This document shows positions 53,873-64,000 of a DNA stretch of 64,000 nt, piece after piece. The DNA is from Anagrus nilaparvatae (taxonomy: Eukaryota > Arthropoda > Insecta > Hymenoptera > Mymaridae), in the NCBI GenBank assembly GCA_022575985.1, contig JAKSXM010000007.1, forward strand, positions 14,324,501-14,388,500, written 5' to 3'. Position 1 is the stretch's first letter; every line of letters starts with the position of its first letter. The position numbers and the translations under genes are program-made. The notes under the pieces are model-generated. The model ran no database searches and had not been told where the DNA came from. It worked only from the letters and a program-made list of their open reading frames with translations.

Positions 53873-56520
53873 ATTTTCAGGTTAATGATTAATTGTTTAT
53901 CGATTTTATCTACCTCTTCGATATAATTTTATTTTTTTTACGATTAATTTTTATTTAATGATTTTTTATAAAATTTTGTTTTATTAACTTTTTTACACGT
54001 AAAATTTTTTTCTAATTGATTTTTGGCTTAATAAAAAAAAAAAATAAAAATTGTTATTTTAACAAAAAAAAAAAAAATTGGTGGGGGTATGTTAAATTAC
54101 AAATAATAATTGGAAAAATTTATATATTTAATTTGAGGCTACAAGAAAGAATTTAATTGTATATTGATTTATTTGAGATTTGACAAAGTAAGAATCATTT
54201 TTTAATTTATTTTTGTCAAGTTGGTTTTAATAATTTTTATTTAATTATTGCATTTATTAAATTAAACTTTTTAATTTTTAATTAGTTTTATGAAAGTATA
54301 AAAACATTTTTATAGATTTTTCTTTAAAAATTTTTAATTCAAAACCTTTTTTATGTTTTGTATTTTTTTACATTTAGTCCAAACATTTTTTCAGTTTTTT
54401 TGTGAATATTTATAAGCATATTTTTTCAACTACGTTAATAAATCAAATAAAATCAGTAATTATCTTAGAATTATATTTTATTCGCTTTATGTACAAGGTA
54501 GTACGGTTTGAGATAAACTTGGATTAATGGGAAAAAATCAAAGTACATAGGAATAAAATAAAATGAATCTGAGATGATTATTACATTACTACATTACATA
54601 TGCAACCGCTGTGATAATTCAAAATACAAACATAATTTAGTCTTTATGAATCTAGAAATGAAAATACTTTTATAGAGATGTTTATTGAGAAAATGATTGT
54701 ATTTTTTAAATAACTGTAAACTTCGTGCCTTACATTTTACACTACTTATTCTAAAATAAGATCGAATTTTTCACAAAAATAAGAGAAATTTGTGGAGAAA
54801 AAAAATTATGTTTGCGAAATGCCTTTATTTACAATGTTGTAAATCTTTATAAAAACTGTAGCCATAATTATTACTTGGTAAATAAGTTTTTTACATGCTC
54901 AGGGTAAATAATATTAATATTTTACACAACAGGTATATTTCAGTTCCTAATTTTGAAACCTTTTTTTACTTTCCAATAGTATTACTAAAGATCACATTAT
55001 TTTTTAAGTACACAGTACACATTATAATTTTTGTAAATAAATCTTTCCTTTTTTTAAACACAATCATAGATATAAACGATGAATGACGCCATATTTAATT
55101 TTAATTTCTATAGAATTAGAACTACAGTTTTTATTTAGATACTGTAAAAGAATGAAAGCTAATGAATTTCTGATTAAGTTTTTATGATATATCATTATTA
55201 TAATTAAATGTAAGCATTAATTTTTTTACCTTAATAAACAAAATGAGTTTAATTAATTTTCTTTTTTCTTTTCTTTATTAAATAAATAATTTTTAGCCTC
55301 AGTTATTCATATACAACGCATATTTTTTTTGCTTAACCTTTTTTTTTTTAATTAATGTTTAGCACGAAGAAAAAAAATATGACAACTTTTAAAGTATAAA
55401 TATGGACAGTAATTGGTTTAATTGTCTACAAGTTAAAAAAGGATATGACTAAAAAATTTTTCCAACGTACAGAAAGAATCTATTTTCATTATTTCAATAT
55501 TTTATTTAATATTATAAAAATAAAAATATGCTAATAAGGACTACTGAACTCTAGGTGGCGCGCGATGCAGGAAGTCCCGCATGAAACCGTTTAAGGACAA
55601 AATTGTCAGCATAGCTCTTACAAAAAGTCTTCACGAAGAATTCAAAACAAAAGTTATTATAATCTGGATCTACGTGAAACATAAGGATTTTTCTATTATT
55701 GAATATTGCTTTAATATTTCAATTTTCTTTGAAAAGAAAAAAAAACATTTCAGGTTAAAAATTAAAGAAAGAAAACTAGACAAATATTCGTGGCCTGGGC
55801 TATGAAATTCTACGATACTAGTTATGGATTTTGTATCGTGAACAAATATTATTAGGTATAAGTTGGTTTATTTTCAAATATTAAAAATTTTGCTTTCATT
55901 TTTGTTTACTTGCAGGAACTATATCAACCAAACGGATGTTTGTCCATCACCATGGAAGAATATAAAACAGTACATCAAGAATTGGCTTTAGCGTGTAAAA
56001 AACGTATAAAGTTTCAATAAAAATGAAAAATAAAACAGTATTTCATGTTCATATACTATTATAATAGTTTTTTTAAACATGTCTTCTTAAGTACAAATTT
56101 GAAACAAAAAGTAATTAAAATTTTGACTTGAATGTAGTTTTTTAATAAGAATTAAGAATTCAAAACTCTATGCACATAACACTTCCTTTGCACTCAACGG
56201 GGGTTGGTGCGCGAAGCGAAGACACGGGGCGGTACTAGGCCCCTAGTACCTTTTTTATAAATGATTTCTCATGTTTTCTATATTAAATAAATTAATGAAT
56301 TAATTAGGTAAATCAAAATAAACTACCTTAAGCGTGCTTTAAGAGTGAGAGCAATTCTTCTGGAAAGACTTAAATAAATTTAATTTAATAACATTAATTT
56401 TAAGTTAGTTAGAATATAAGACATGTATACCCTTTAGGAATTGTATGATCCAATTTAAACAGAATCTCAAAGATTCTAATTCAATCTTCAAAACACTAAC
56501 ATGATATTTTTATTTTTCAG
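53873..56520. other. Long intron with a low-confidence exon-like segment
   Basis: 2.6 kb, AT-rich. Between 55550 and 55805 an open frame (MKPFKDKIVSIALTK...) has no domain. After a good acceptor (TTACTTGCAG, 55915) the locus phase closes within 16 codons, but phase 0 stays open for 34 codons (ELYQPNGCLSITMEEYK ... IKFQ) to a stop at 56018-56020 with AATAAA motifs next to it. I do not recognise it. Near 56205-56255 is an island of high GC with GGTACTAGGCCCCTAGTACC, a near palindrome. Confidence 0.4.
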
Positions 56521-56780
56521 ATTACCATTACGCATTTAAACAAAGGACTTTACGTACTGATAAGCCAAGAGAACACGCATGTCCAAACTGTTCAAGAATG
56601 TTTACTTATCGAAAAAATTTGTATTATCATTGTAAATTTGAATGTGGACAGCAACCAAGATTCAGCTGTCCTTACTGCGATTACAGAGCCCGACATTCTT
56701 CAAATACGAGAGCCCACGTCAAAAAGAAACATCCTGGATTTCGAGTTTTAGCTATTGATATATGTAAATTTACCCAGTGA
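56521..56780 (+). CDS. lola: lola 3' cassette, YHC-type finger pair
   Basis: Exon after TTATTTTTCAG (AG 56519-56520), 86 residues from (x)AT TAC (D-Y). Finger 1 is at about residues 21-42 (CPNCSRMFTYRKNLYYHCKFEC), finger 2 at about 50-71 (CPYCDYRARHSSNTRAHVKKKH). The tail is FRVLAIDICKFTQ, a variant of the VYxxD end. The YYHC wording of finger 1 joins it to the YHL group of 34-46 kb although it sits 10 kb away. AATAAA near 56868. Confidence 0.9.
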
Positions 56781-57855
56781 ACATGAAATATAATCTTTGT
56801 ACCTATATCTAATTTTTCTATTAATTTAACTAATTCTTTTAGTGTTATTATTATTGTATTAAAGATTTAATAAATAAAACCTTCGTTTAATCCTCGAAGA
56901 TTATTTTTTTGTAATATTTTTAAGAGTCAGGTAGCATTTCAATTTCTACAACATGAAGATTTCCAGAAAAGAATAGTTCAGCATAAGATAAAAGTTTATA
57001 TAAACTGCTTTCTAAATTGTATTTGCTTAAATTGTTTAATTTGCCTATGCATAAGTAAGTAAGCTTCAAATAGAAAACTGCCAGATATTTTATGCTCCGC
57101 TCAAACTTTTAGGAAAATTATATTCAACTTAGAAAGAGATTGAATACGTAAACTTGGGCGTCATTATTAATTTTAAATTTTTACTGGAACTACCAAAAAA
57201 AAATAATTTTTTAAGATTTTCACAGTGAGCCCTTATTAACTTAAATATTTATAGTTTTTACAATCTGTCTTTAAAAATATTTCAGAAATAATCAAGTTAC
57301 TTTACATATCTAGGGCAAAAAAAGCCTATTTACTGCCCTAGGTAGACGGCTTTTTTGCCCATTATTATGTAAAACTATTGTTTAGAACACGGGACAAAAT
57401 ATGGGGTTCGACTTTTGCATGCTGTCTGCACTCGCTCGCTACGCTCGCTTGTGCATACAACTGCATGCAAAGCCAAAACCAATATTTTATCCCTTGTTTA
57501 ATAAATAGCTATTACGTGAATTCACTGTAGAAATTTTCATCCGGGTATTTATATTATCAGGATAGTAAATTTTTTTGTAATATTTTATTTTTTAAGTTTA
57601 ATCTAAATTTATGTTTAAAAAAGTTGACTATCATTTTCCCGACTGAAGGTAATTTCCCTAAAGATTGTTGATATAAAATAAAATATTTATAGAAATCGCT
57701 CAATGTTTATGGAAGTTATTTGCCATTATACTCAAATTATCAAATTAGTACTTAACTGTATTGAAATAGTTATTTATTTGTGAAATAGAAACAATTTTGG
57801 TAATAACATGATTTATAAAAATAAATTTTTAAACTTAATACTTATTTGTTCATAG
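56781..57855. other. 3' flank and intron with a strong hairpin
   Basis: GGGCAAAAAAAGCC at 57313-57326 pairs with GGCTTTTTTGCCC at 57348-57360, leaving about 20 bp of loop. Just after it, 57400-57490 carries a GC-rich repeat fragment (CACTCGCTCGCTACGCTCGC) with a relic near 42240. No exon supported. Confidence 0.5.
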
Positions 57856-58199
57856 GTTATTGGAAAAAGTTAATGCCACAGCAAACTCAATCCCGGCGTA
57901 TAATGCAAGATTCAAATTTGGAACAACAATTGATATCTAAAATTATTGAGGTACCAGTTGATCCAAATGATATTCAATATTCTAAGTCAAGAATTAATAC
58001 CAAATTTCAATGTCCAAAATGTCCAAAAATATTTTCAAATAAATGCAGCGTTGTTCAACATATGAGATATGATTGCAATCGTTCACCAAGATTCGCATGC
58101 CCGTATTGCGAGTTCCGTAGCAAATGGCCTTTTGCTATTTATAAACATATCCGAAAAATACATCAAGGATTCAAAATTTCCTGCTACGATACGACATAA
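57856..58199 (+). CDS. lola: lola 3' cassette, finger pair (SKW type)
   Basis: Exon after TTTGTTCATAG (AG 57854-57855), 114 residues from (x)GT TAT (G-Y). The tether is Gln-rich, then acidic (IIEVPVDPNDIQ). Finger 1 is at about residues 53-74 (CPKCPKIFSNKCSVVQHMRYDC), finger 2 at about 82-103 (CPYCEFRSKWPFAIYKHIRKIH), then GFKISCYDTT. The SKW...YxHIR wording groups it with 11848 and 14042, 44 kb upstream. Confidence 0.9.
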
Positions 58200-58806
58200 A
58201 TATTTTTTTCGATAAAAAATTATTTTTCAAAAATTGAGCAACGTATCCTATTATGGTTAGAAACAAGTTAGAAGGCGAAATATTTTTTTAATTTTTCAAA
58301 ATACAAAATTTTTAAAATATTCCTTGTAATATGCTTTTTTATGTAAATAATTATGTAATAAAACTACTAAATATAATTTTTTTTGCTTCCTTTATTATGC
58401 ATAAATTGATTTTAAAGTTAGAAAATCGAATATCAAAATACAAGATGAGTCGTATATCAACTTGATTACCTAGTTCTTCACATATTAGACATAATGTGTC
58501 CTTAGGTTTTTTTTCTTTATTACTAACCATGGAACTACGATGGCAAGTGTTGGATTCTCTTTCAATGTTTTTATAAAATGTGCTTGTATAATTTTTCTGC
58601 AGAAAAATATATTGAAAAAAAAATCTGGCAACAACTGGAATTTTTTTTCGAACATATACATTATTCAGAAAAACTATGAAATTATGAATGAAAAATTCGT
58701 TTGAATAAAAAATATTGTTATAATTTTGTACACAAAACTTCTATTTTTCTGCGAAACAAATGAAAACTAATTGATTTATAATAACAGTTTTATTGTATTT
58801 TTTCAG
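58200..58806. other. 3' flank and intron
   Basis: AATAAA near 58360. The rest is AT-rich with no further feature. Confidence 0.4.
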
Positions 58807-59138
58807 ATTTTCAAGAATATTTGTCAAGTAACACGTATGAAAAACTATACGAAGGCACCAAAAATTCTTCAAAAGAGTTATTAAATACATCAAGCAAAAT
58901 TCAACACTCAAGAAATAAATTTTATTGTTCAAAATGTCCACGTTCCTTTTCACTATATCGCAGTCTTTGGAGGCACATGAAATATGAATGCGAAAAAGAG
59001 CCAAGATTTAAATGCCCGTATTGTAATTTTTTGACTAAGCAGACGTCGACAGGTTATCAACACATTAGAAGAAGACACATTGGAGAAACTTGTTACATTA
59101 TTGACATTCTAAATAATAAAGAAATTATACCACGTTAA
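58807..59138 (+). CDS. lola: lola 3' cassette, C2HC + C2H2 finger pair
   Basis: Exon after TTTTTTCAG (AG 58805-58806), 110 residues from (x)AT TTT (D-F). The tether is Ser/Lys-rich. Finger 1 is at about residues 41-62 (CSKCPRSFSLYRSLWRHMKYEC), finger 2 at about 70-91 (CPYCNFLTKQTSTGYQHIRRRH), then GETCYIIDILNN. A palindromic MITE starts 57 bp after the stop, as in the 14755 cassette. The minus-strand open frame over this region is a shadow. Confidence 0.9.
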
Positions 59139-59194
59139 AGTCGTCGAAAATTTTTGTCAAATCAATATTTTTAAAATAATATTTTAATTATCTT

Positions 59195-59578
59195 ATACTC
59201 GGAGAAATTAATTATGTTAAATTTTAATCTAGTTTAGATTACTTTTTACGATATTGATGTTAAAGGCAGAGTGACCGACGAAAAGGAAATTTTTACCATG
59301 ATTAACCAAAAATTTAATATGAATTCAGATATATTTTTACTATACCTGAAGTAAAATTTATCAAAACCAATGATCGGAGCGCCATCTATAGCAAAAATTT
59401 TACTTCAAGTATCGCAAAAATTCATCTAAATTCATATTAAATTTTTCGTTAAACATGGTCGGAATCATCTTTTTGACAGTCTGTCCCGCCTTTGATACCA
59501 GTTTCGTGTAAAGTAATCTAACGAATATTACAATAATATTTTATTAAAATTTAACATGATTTAATTTCTCCGTGTACT
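59195..59578. repeat. Palindromic MITE, family C, fuller copy
   Basis: Left TATACTCGGAGAAATTAATTATG, right end complement AGTACACGGAGAAATTAAATC; both continue with ATGTTAAATTTTAAT. Inner pairs include the TTTAATATGAATTYAGAT and TACTTCAAGTATCGC blocks. The central CGATCGGAGCGCC-like sequence corresponds, inverted, to 15057-15379. About 384 bp, non-coding. Confidence 0.8.
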
Positions 59579-59919
59579 AAATGTAAGAAAAAATGTAAAG
59601 AATAAATAAAACAGCTAAAAAATTTTCAGTGCATTAAAAATCTGATGAAAAAAATATTGAGCTACCAAATTTTTCTATAAAATTTCTTGTATAAAATAAT
59701 TTTAAAGCTATTTATTTTTAAATTAAAATAAGTCATTTTTAGAATAATAAAAATTTATAATTTTATAATAAAAAATAAACATTATTTGACGATTAAATTT
59801 TAACTGTTTAAAAATTTATGTTCCAGTAATATTACAGCAGTCAAAATAAATTAGAACTAAGATATTTTGCAGATTACTTGAACTATATTTTCTAACTCAA
59901 TTTCATTTTTATTTTCTAG
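59579..59919. other. Intron
   Basis: AT-rich; AATAAA near 59602. Nothing else seen before the acceptor ATTTTCTAG. Confidence 0.4.
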
Positions 59920-60197
59920 GTTATTTAAAAAACGTCTCATGGGCAGTTTTGGAACCAGATGAAGAATTTTTGCAAAATAACGTAGGAAAATCTAAAGGGA
60001 AATTTCAATGTCCAAGATGTAATCGTACATACACTCAAAAAAATAACATGAATCACCATTATCGTCACCAATGTGGCAAGGAGCCTCGTTTCAAATGTCC
60101 TTATTGCAACTACCTCAGCAAATATTCTTCAGCAGTTTATAGCCATGTTAGGAAACATCATCCAAATAAACCTGTTACTATTTTTAGAAGAAACTGA
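59920..60197 (+). CDS. lola: lola 3' cassette, finger pair; last one in the window
   Basis: Exon after TTATTTTCTAG (AG 59918-59919), 92 residues from (x)GT TAT (G-Y). Finger 1 is at about residues 31-52 (CPRCNRTYTQKNNMNHHYRHQC), finger 2 at about 60-81 (CPYCNYLSKYSSAVYSHVRKHH). The tail NKPVTIFRRN is basic and lacks the VYxxD end. Finger 1 wording (HxYRHQC) is close to the YHL group. No further cassette is seen in the following 3.8 kb. Confidence 0.9.
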
Positions 60198-60486
60198 ACG
60201 ATATCGGGTACGTGTAGAATATATTTTTCATACTAAAAATTTTCAAAACCTGAATTTGCTTTTTGAAGGAAGCTCTGACCAATGAATTTCTCAAAAATAT
60301 ATACAGTTAGTGAGAGAAAAGCCTCAGAAATCGAATAGTATGGGTCTTGTTTAGTCGTGCATAATTTTGAGATATAAGGGTACAAAGATAAGTAAATTTT
60401 GCATTAGTTTTATGGGGAAAATCCGGAAGTTTATTAACATGGAACATGTTCATTGGATGGGGTATTTGAAAAAGTTTGGCTCGGCA

Positions 60487-60554
60487 GGGGGGGGGGGTGA
60501 AAAATTGGCGTTTTTAGGGGGGGTGAAAAAGTGACGTTTATAGGGGGGGGGGGG
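60487..60554. repeat. Three G-runs in a degenerate tandem repeat
   Basis: G11, G7 and G12 tracts separated by GTGAAAAA and (T)GACGTTTATA / TGGCGTTTTTA units. It could fold as a G-quadruplex and is prone to length change. Confidence 0.75.
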
Positions 60555-61566
60555 TCCCACAATGCAGATAGTGATAAATTAAAATTTCAAAGTCCAAAGA
60601 AATTATTGGTAATTTTTGAATACTTGTGATTTAAGGCCAAAGCGTCGTCAATTTTATGTTAAAAATAAACTTTTAAAACGCAAACCACGTTATTTCAGTC
60701 ATACCACAAAGAGGGAGTTATTTTTTTGAAAACAGATAAAAATTAGGTCTACTAGTTGTTCATTTTTTTAGTGTAGCTTCAATATTTTTTATTTAATAAA
60801 AGTTTTTGATATAATAAAATGAAATGATAAGTATGTCATTACATACACTGAAAAAAAATTCAATTCGGCAAAGCCGGGCACAAGCAATATGTGGTCAACA
60901 ATAACCACGTGCCTTACTACCATGCAGTGGTCAGGAAATCAGGAAAAAAGTTGTATACCTTTTTTTTTTGAGTTCAGATTTTAATAAAAATTGGTATATA
61001 ACAAGAAGTCATATTAAAAAATGTATATCCGTAAAAAAATGTATATATAATGTTAATCCCAATTCTTAGTAGAAGGAAAAATTACAAATGGCAAACCTAA
61101 AAAATATGCAATTATTTCTTCTACTAACTATAAAAATTCTTGTTTGGCTAATTACTATCCAGATAATTTACTATCCTGATAATAAATTTACTATCCAGAT
61201 AGTATTTACCCGTACAAGAATTTTCACAGTATAGTCAGCTTCCTTAAATAAACGAATAAAAATTGGATAATTTAATTACAAAATATTAATTTAAAATTTT
61301 TAGAAGCATGAAGAAACATTCCATGACCAGTACAATAAATCAAAAGAAAATCTTCTGATTTAATGAAGATATATGAAGGAACAGTGATCAAAATATTTAT
61401 GGCTTTGAACAAATTAACTCAGGCATGAATCTGTTAATTCCGAATTTTGGAACCTAGAACATTCCATTCAAGTTATGATATTATAAAAATTATTATAAGT
61501 TACTTTTAATTATTTAGAAAAATGAACGTGATCAAAATATTTTTTATTTCGTCATTTATCGGTCAT

Positions 61567-61657
61567 TTAACACATTGGCTGCGGCATGGGCGAAATACGC
61601 CCATGATCCCATGTATTTTAAATGGAGTCACGTGACATACCGCAGCCAACGTGTTAA
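61567..61657. mobile_element. Miniature TIR element with TTAA target duplication
   Basis: TTAA (61567-61570) and TTAA (61654-61657) flank an 83-bp element. Its ends CACATTGGCTGCGGCATG and CATACCGCAGCCAACGTG are inverted copies with two mismatches, and an inner CATGGGCG...CGCCCATG palindrome follows. TTAA duplication is typical of piggyBac-type elements (also Kolobok). Confidence 0.75.
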
Positions 61658-62792
61658 TAATTGTATTTTTTTTTTATTTAGTTTTTAGTATCTGTTAAAT
61701 TTGTAATCTTTTGGCTAATTGTGAGTTTATTTTATTGAGTGGTATTGGAAAAACTGAGTAGACTTTTGTTGTTAATCTGATTGAAAATTTAAATATTTTG
61801 GTGGCTCACGGTTTTAGGTCCGTATATTTTAGGGTGGCATCAGTGGGGGACATAACTAATTAATTAAATTTTGTTATTTATTATATAAATACGTGAATAT
61901 TTAGAAGTTATTAATAATATAGCATTTTCTTATGTAATAAGTGCGATGTAAAAAAAATTTTTTAAATACAAAACAATTTATTGAAACGGGCCCGCGACTA
62001 AAATTATGTGTTTATAATTTGATCGGCAACTATTGCATTTTCTTTTTGGAAAAGTTTCTATTTATGTTAAATAACACGTGTGTACAATTTTATCTAAAAA
62101 GATTCATTATTGAATGAGTACGAAGTAAAACAATATCAACTCCCATAAGAACGCGTGTTAACCTTAAAAATTTTCAATTGCTTATTTCTATCTTAATTAA
62201 TCGGGAACCTGGGTATTTTTTGGGATCAATGGATTTGTTTTTTAATTATCTTCATCTCCAGTAAATATTAGCTCATATTATTCGTTTTTTATAAACTCCA
62301 TGAGCCACCTGAAAAAACAATTTTAATAAATAAATAAAAGAATTCTGTTTTGTTCTGTTATATTCTCCTTGACCAAAAATTGTTATTATTGAATGAATTA
62401 CATTAAAAAAATTTTTTAAACCTGATATTAAAATGTAAAAATAAAAAATTGAAATCTTTTATTAAAAAAAAGTCTGCTTAGTTTAAAACCGACAGGGTTA
62501 TTGTCGACTTTGTTTTTAACTACAATGTTATTATACATTCCCATGAAGACTAGATTGGAGCCAGTCTCCGTGGTACATTCCATTTGTATTTAAGATACTT
62601 TAAGGACAGAGATGGGTGTAAAAATGTTTAAAACTTTATATAATTCTGTAATTAGTTATTAAATTGTTATTTGATATAAGAGTAAGCTTAAAATGGAACA
62701 AAATAAATATGTTAAATACGTACTAGTAATACTGAATAAATTTAATTTTACAAGATATCATTTTAAGTTTTTAATAGTATATTAAGTATCAA

Positions 62793-62935
62793 GGGCGTAA
62801 GAGTTTTGGCACGAGTGATATGTGTTCACGCAAGTGTCTAAAGTATTTCGCCCATGGTGCTTACAATATTTTTTTGCCTACCTAGGTGTAGAACAAGTGC
62901 AGAAAATTCTTTACGCGCGAGTTTTACGCCCAGGA
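62793..62935. repeat. Inverted-repeat element with GGGCGTAA ends
   Basis: Left GGGCGTAAGAGTTTTGGCACGAG and right end complement GGGCGTAAAACTCGCGCGTAAAG share their first bases. A degraded relative (TGCAGAAAATTGTGTGCCAAG) lies near 7260-7310. Confidence 0.5.
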
Positions 62936-63432
62936 GAGCAAAAAATAACTTTTTAGAAGTTTCAAATATTTTGTATTTTAAGGTATTTTAATTCAAATAA
63001 ATTTACGTTTCATTTTCTGATTTTATTTAAAAGCATTTACATTTTGAGCTTTTTGAGGTCGCAGTGAGTTTTTGGCAGAAAAATGCTATTATACAACTGA
63101 AATTAAAATACAATTAAAATTAGAAAATAAAACATAATAATTTAATTTTATGTTTAAAATTTAACGTTAATACTCATTTAATTATTTTAAATTTTGTGAT
63201 CAAAGAATGTAATCAAAATTTAAAAATTATTCATTTTTATAGTTTAGTTTATTATGTAAGCATCCAAATTTTATTTTTGTATAAATATTGAAAAATCATT
63301 GCAAAAACAATCTGTGCAATTTAAATATACATATTTTAATGAATAAAATTATTTTTAGAAAAAATTAAAAAATTTTTTTTAATCGTTATGGGATTGTAGT
63401 GTAAATTATAAACTAATTCTGTCACAATTCTA

Positions 63433-63638
63433 ACATCAACTCTCAACCAACTGAAAATTTCACATGGAGTTGTTTACTTAATTTTAAAATAATAAGTCAC
63501 ATATTACATTTTTTAGGCATTCTTTCGTTAAAAATTTGCATAATTTTGAAATTCCATCGAATCTTCATGCATTTTCATCACAATTTGATGCAACTCATTT
63601 TGTAACTCTATATAAAGTTTTCAGTGGGTTAAATGTTG
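63433..63638. repeat. MITE-like palindrome, family A
   Basis: Left ATCAACTCTCAACCAACTGAAAATTTC with CACATGGAGTTG; right GCAACTCATTTTGTAACTC and AAGTTTTCAGTGGGTT. Same family as 5857-6036. Confidence 0.65.
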
Positions 63639-64000
63639 TTTTGTTTGTTACTTATAAAGTAATTTTTTTTTTATAAATAGAATCCTAAGTGGACCTAAAA
63701 GACTTCAGGGTCTGCAGAGAGACGGAGTTAATAACAATTTCTCTAACTTTAGATCCTCAACTTTTGAAGATTCAAAATTCAATTCTTCATTCACTTTTTT
63801 ATTACAGCCTAATAGAAATCAAAATAAATTAGAATTTTATAGAAAGATTTCGATAAACTGATTTCAGTTTGTTGATTTTTGCAAAAGTTATGACGAAATC
63901 TTAATGACATTGATTGCAGACTTGAAGTTTAAATCAACTATAATGGCACATATTTAGGAATTGGAATTCTACTTTTTCTTGGTTACTAGTATTAATAAAA

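Larger units (their letters stand above)
60198..64000. other. Non-coding tail of the window
   Basis: AT-rich. I found no exon with a supported frame. Contains G-run repeats (60487-60554), a TTAA-flanked MITE (61567-61657), a GGGCGTAA-ended repeat (62793-62935) and a family A MITE (63433-63638). The lola array may end at 60.2 kb or resume beyond the window. Confidence 0.5.

Noticed and set aside
60980..61080. Acceptor-like GAGTTCAG followed by about 30 open codons
   Set aside because: The peptide is Lys/Ile/Asn-rich as expected of random AT-rich sequence; no domain.
1..64000. A cluster of separate zinc-finger genes rather than one locus
   Set aside because: No cassette has its own BTB, promoter or plausible start, and the uniform acceptor phase is hard to explain otherwise.

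Overview
The window reads as about 64 kb of the 3' half of an insect longitudinals lacking (lola) locus, all on the + strand. lola is a BTB transcription-factor gene in which one set of shared 5' exons (BTB domain) is spliced to one of many alternative 3' ends, each encoding its own DNA-binding module. The shared exons and the promoter are not in this window. Very AT-rich DNA, short introns, and finger pairs of the form C-x2-C...H-x4-C plus PRFxCPYCxY...H-x3-4-H point to an insect. I lean to a hymenopteran, possibly a parasitoid wasp, but only weakly.

I resolve 36 zinc-finger 3' cassettes. At least five further cassettes have no finger pair: DUF4806-like (4.2-4.9 kb), BEN-like (30.1-32.4 kb), pipsqueak-type helix-turn-helix (34.6-35.0 kb), a piggyBac-transposase-type cysteine-rich domain (36.1-36.8 kb) and an unrecognised basic/acidic end (37.2-38.3 kb). 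There are also two finger-less candidates (522-568, 39031-39375) and one cassette broken by a stop codon (11327-11613). Every cassette I placed starts just after an AG acceptor with two bases completing a split codon, so the shared exon must end with one base of a codon. If that base is G, the first residues are D, G, E, V or A, often followed by W or Y. Nearly all internal exons of multi-exon cassettes are phase 1 at both ends, so modules are interchangeable.

Layout: 0.5-11.6 kb, older-looking cassettes with classical second fingers, DUF4806 and the broken cassette. 11.8-22.9 kb, dense single-exon pairs of the PRFxCPYC type. 22.9-25.7 kb, a non-LTR retrotransposon remnant split by a TIR transposon. 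25.7-29.6 kb, a multi-finger group. 30-39.4 kb, a cluster of non-finger ends. 40.9-46.1 kb, cassettes whose first finger reads YHLxxQC. 46-50 kb, retroelement and tyrosine-recombinase remnants. 50.7-60.2 kb, further cassettes. 60.2-64 kb, no coding sequence seen, several MITE-like repeats.

The exons would work as mutually exclusive C-termini: one BTB dimerisation module joined to different DNA-binding or protein-binding domains. Many introns and 3' flanks carry palindromic MITE families, two of which start within 60 bp of a cassette stop codon. All exon calls come from splice-site and reading-frame logic read by eye; no alignment, HMM or RNA evidence was available. I saw no tRNA, rRNA or CRISPR array.
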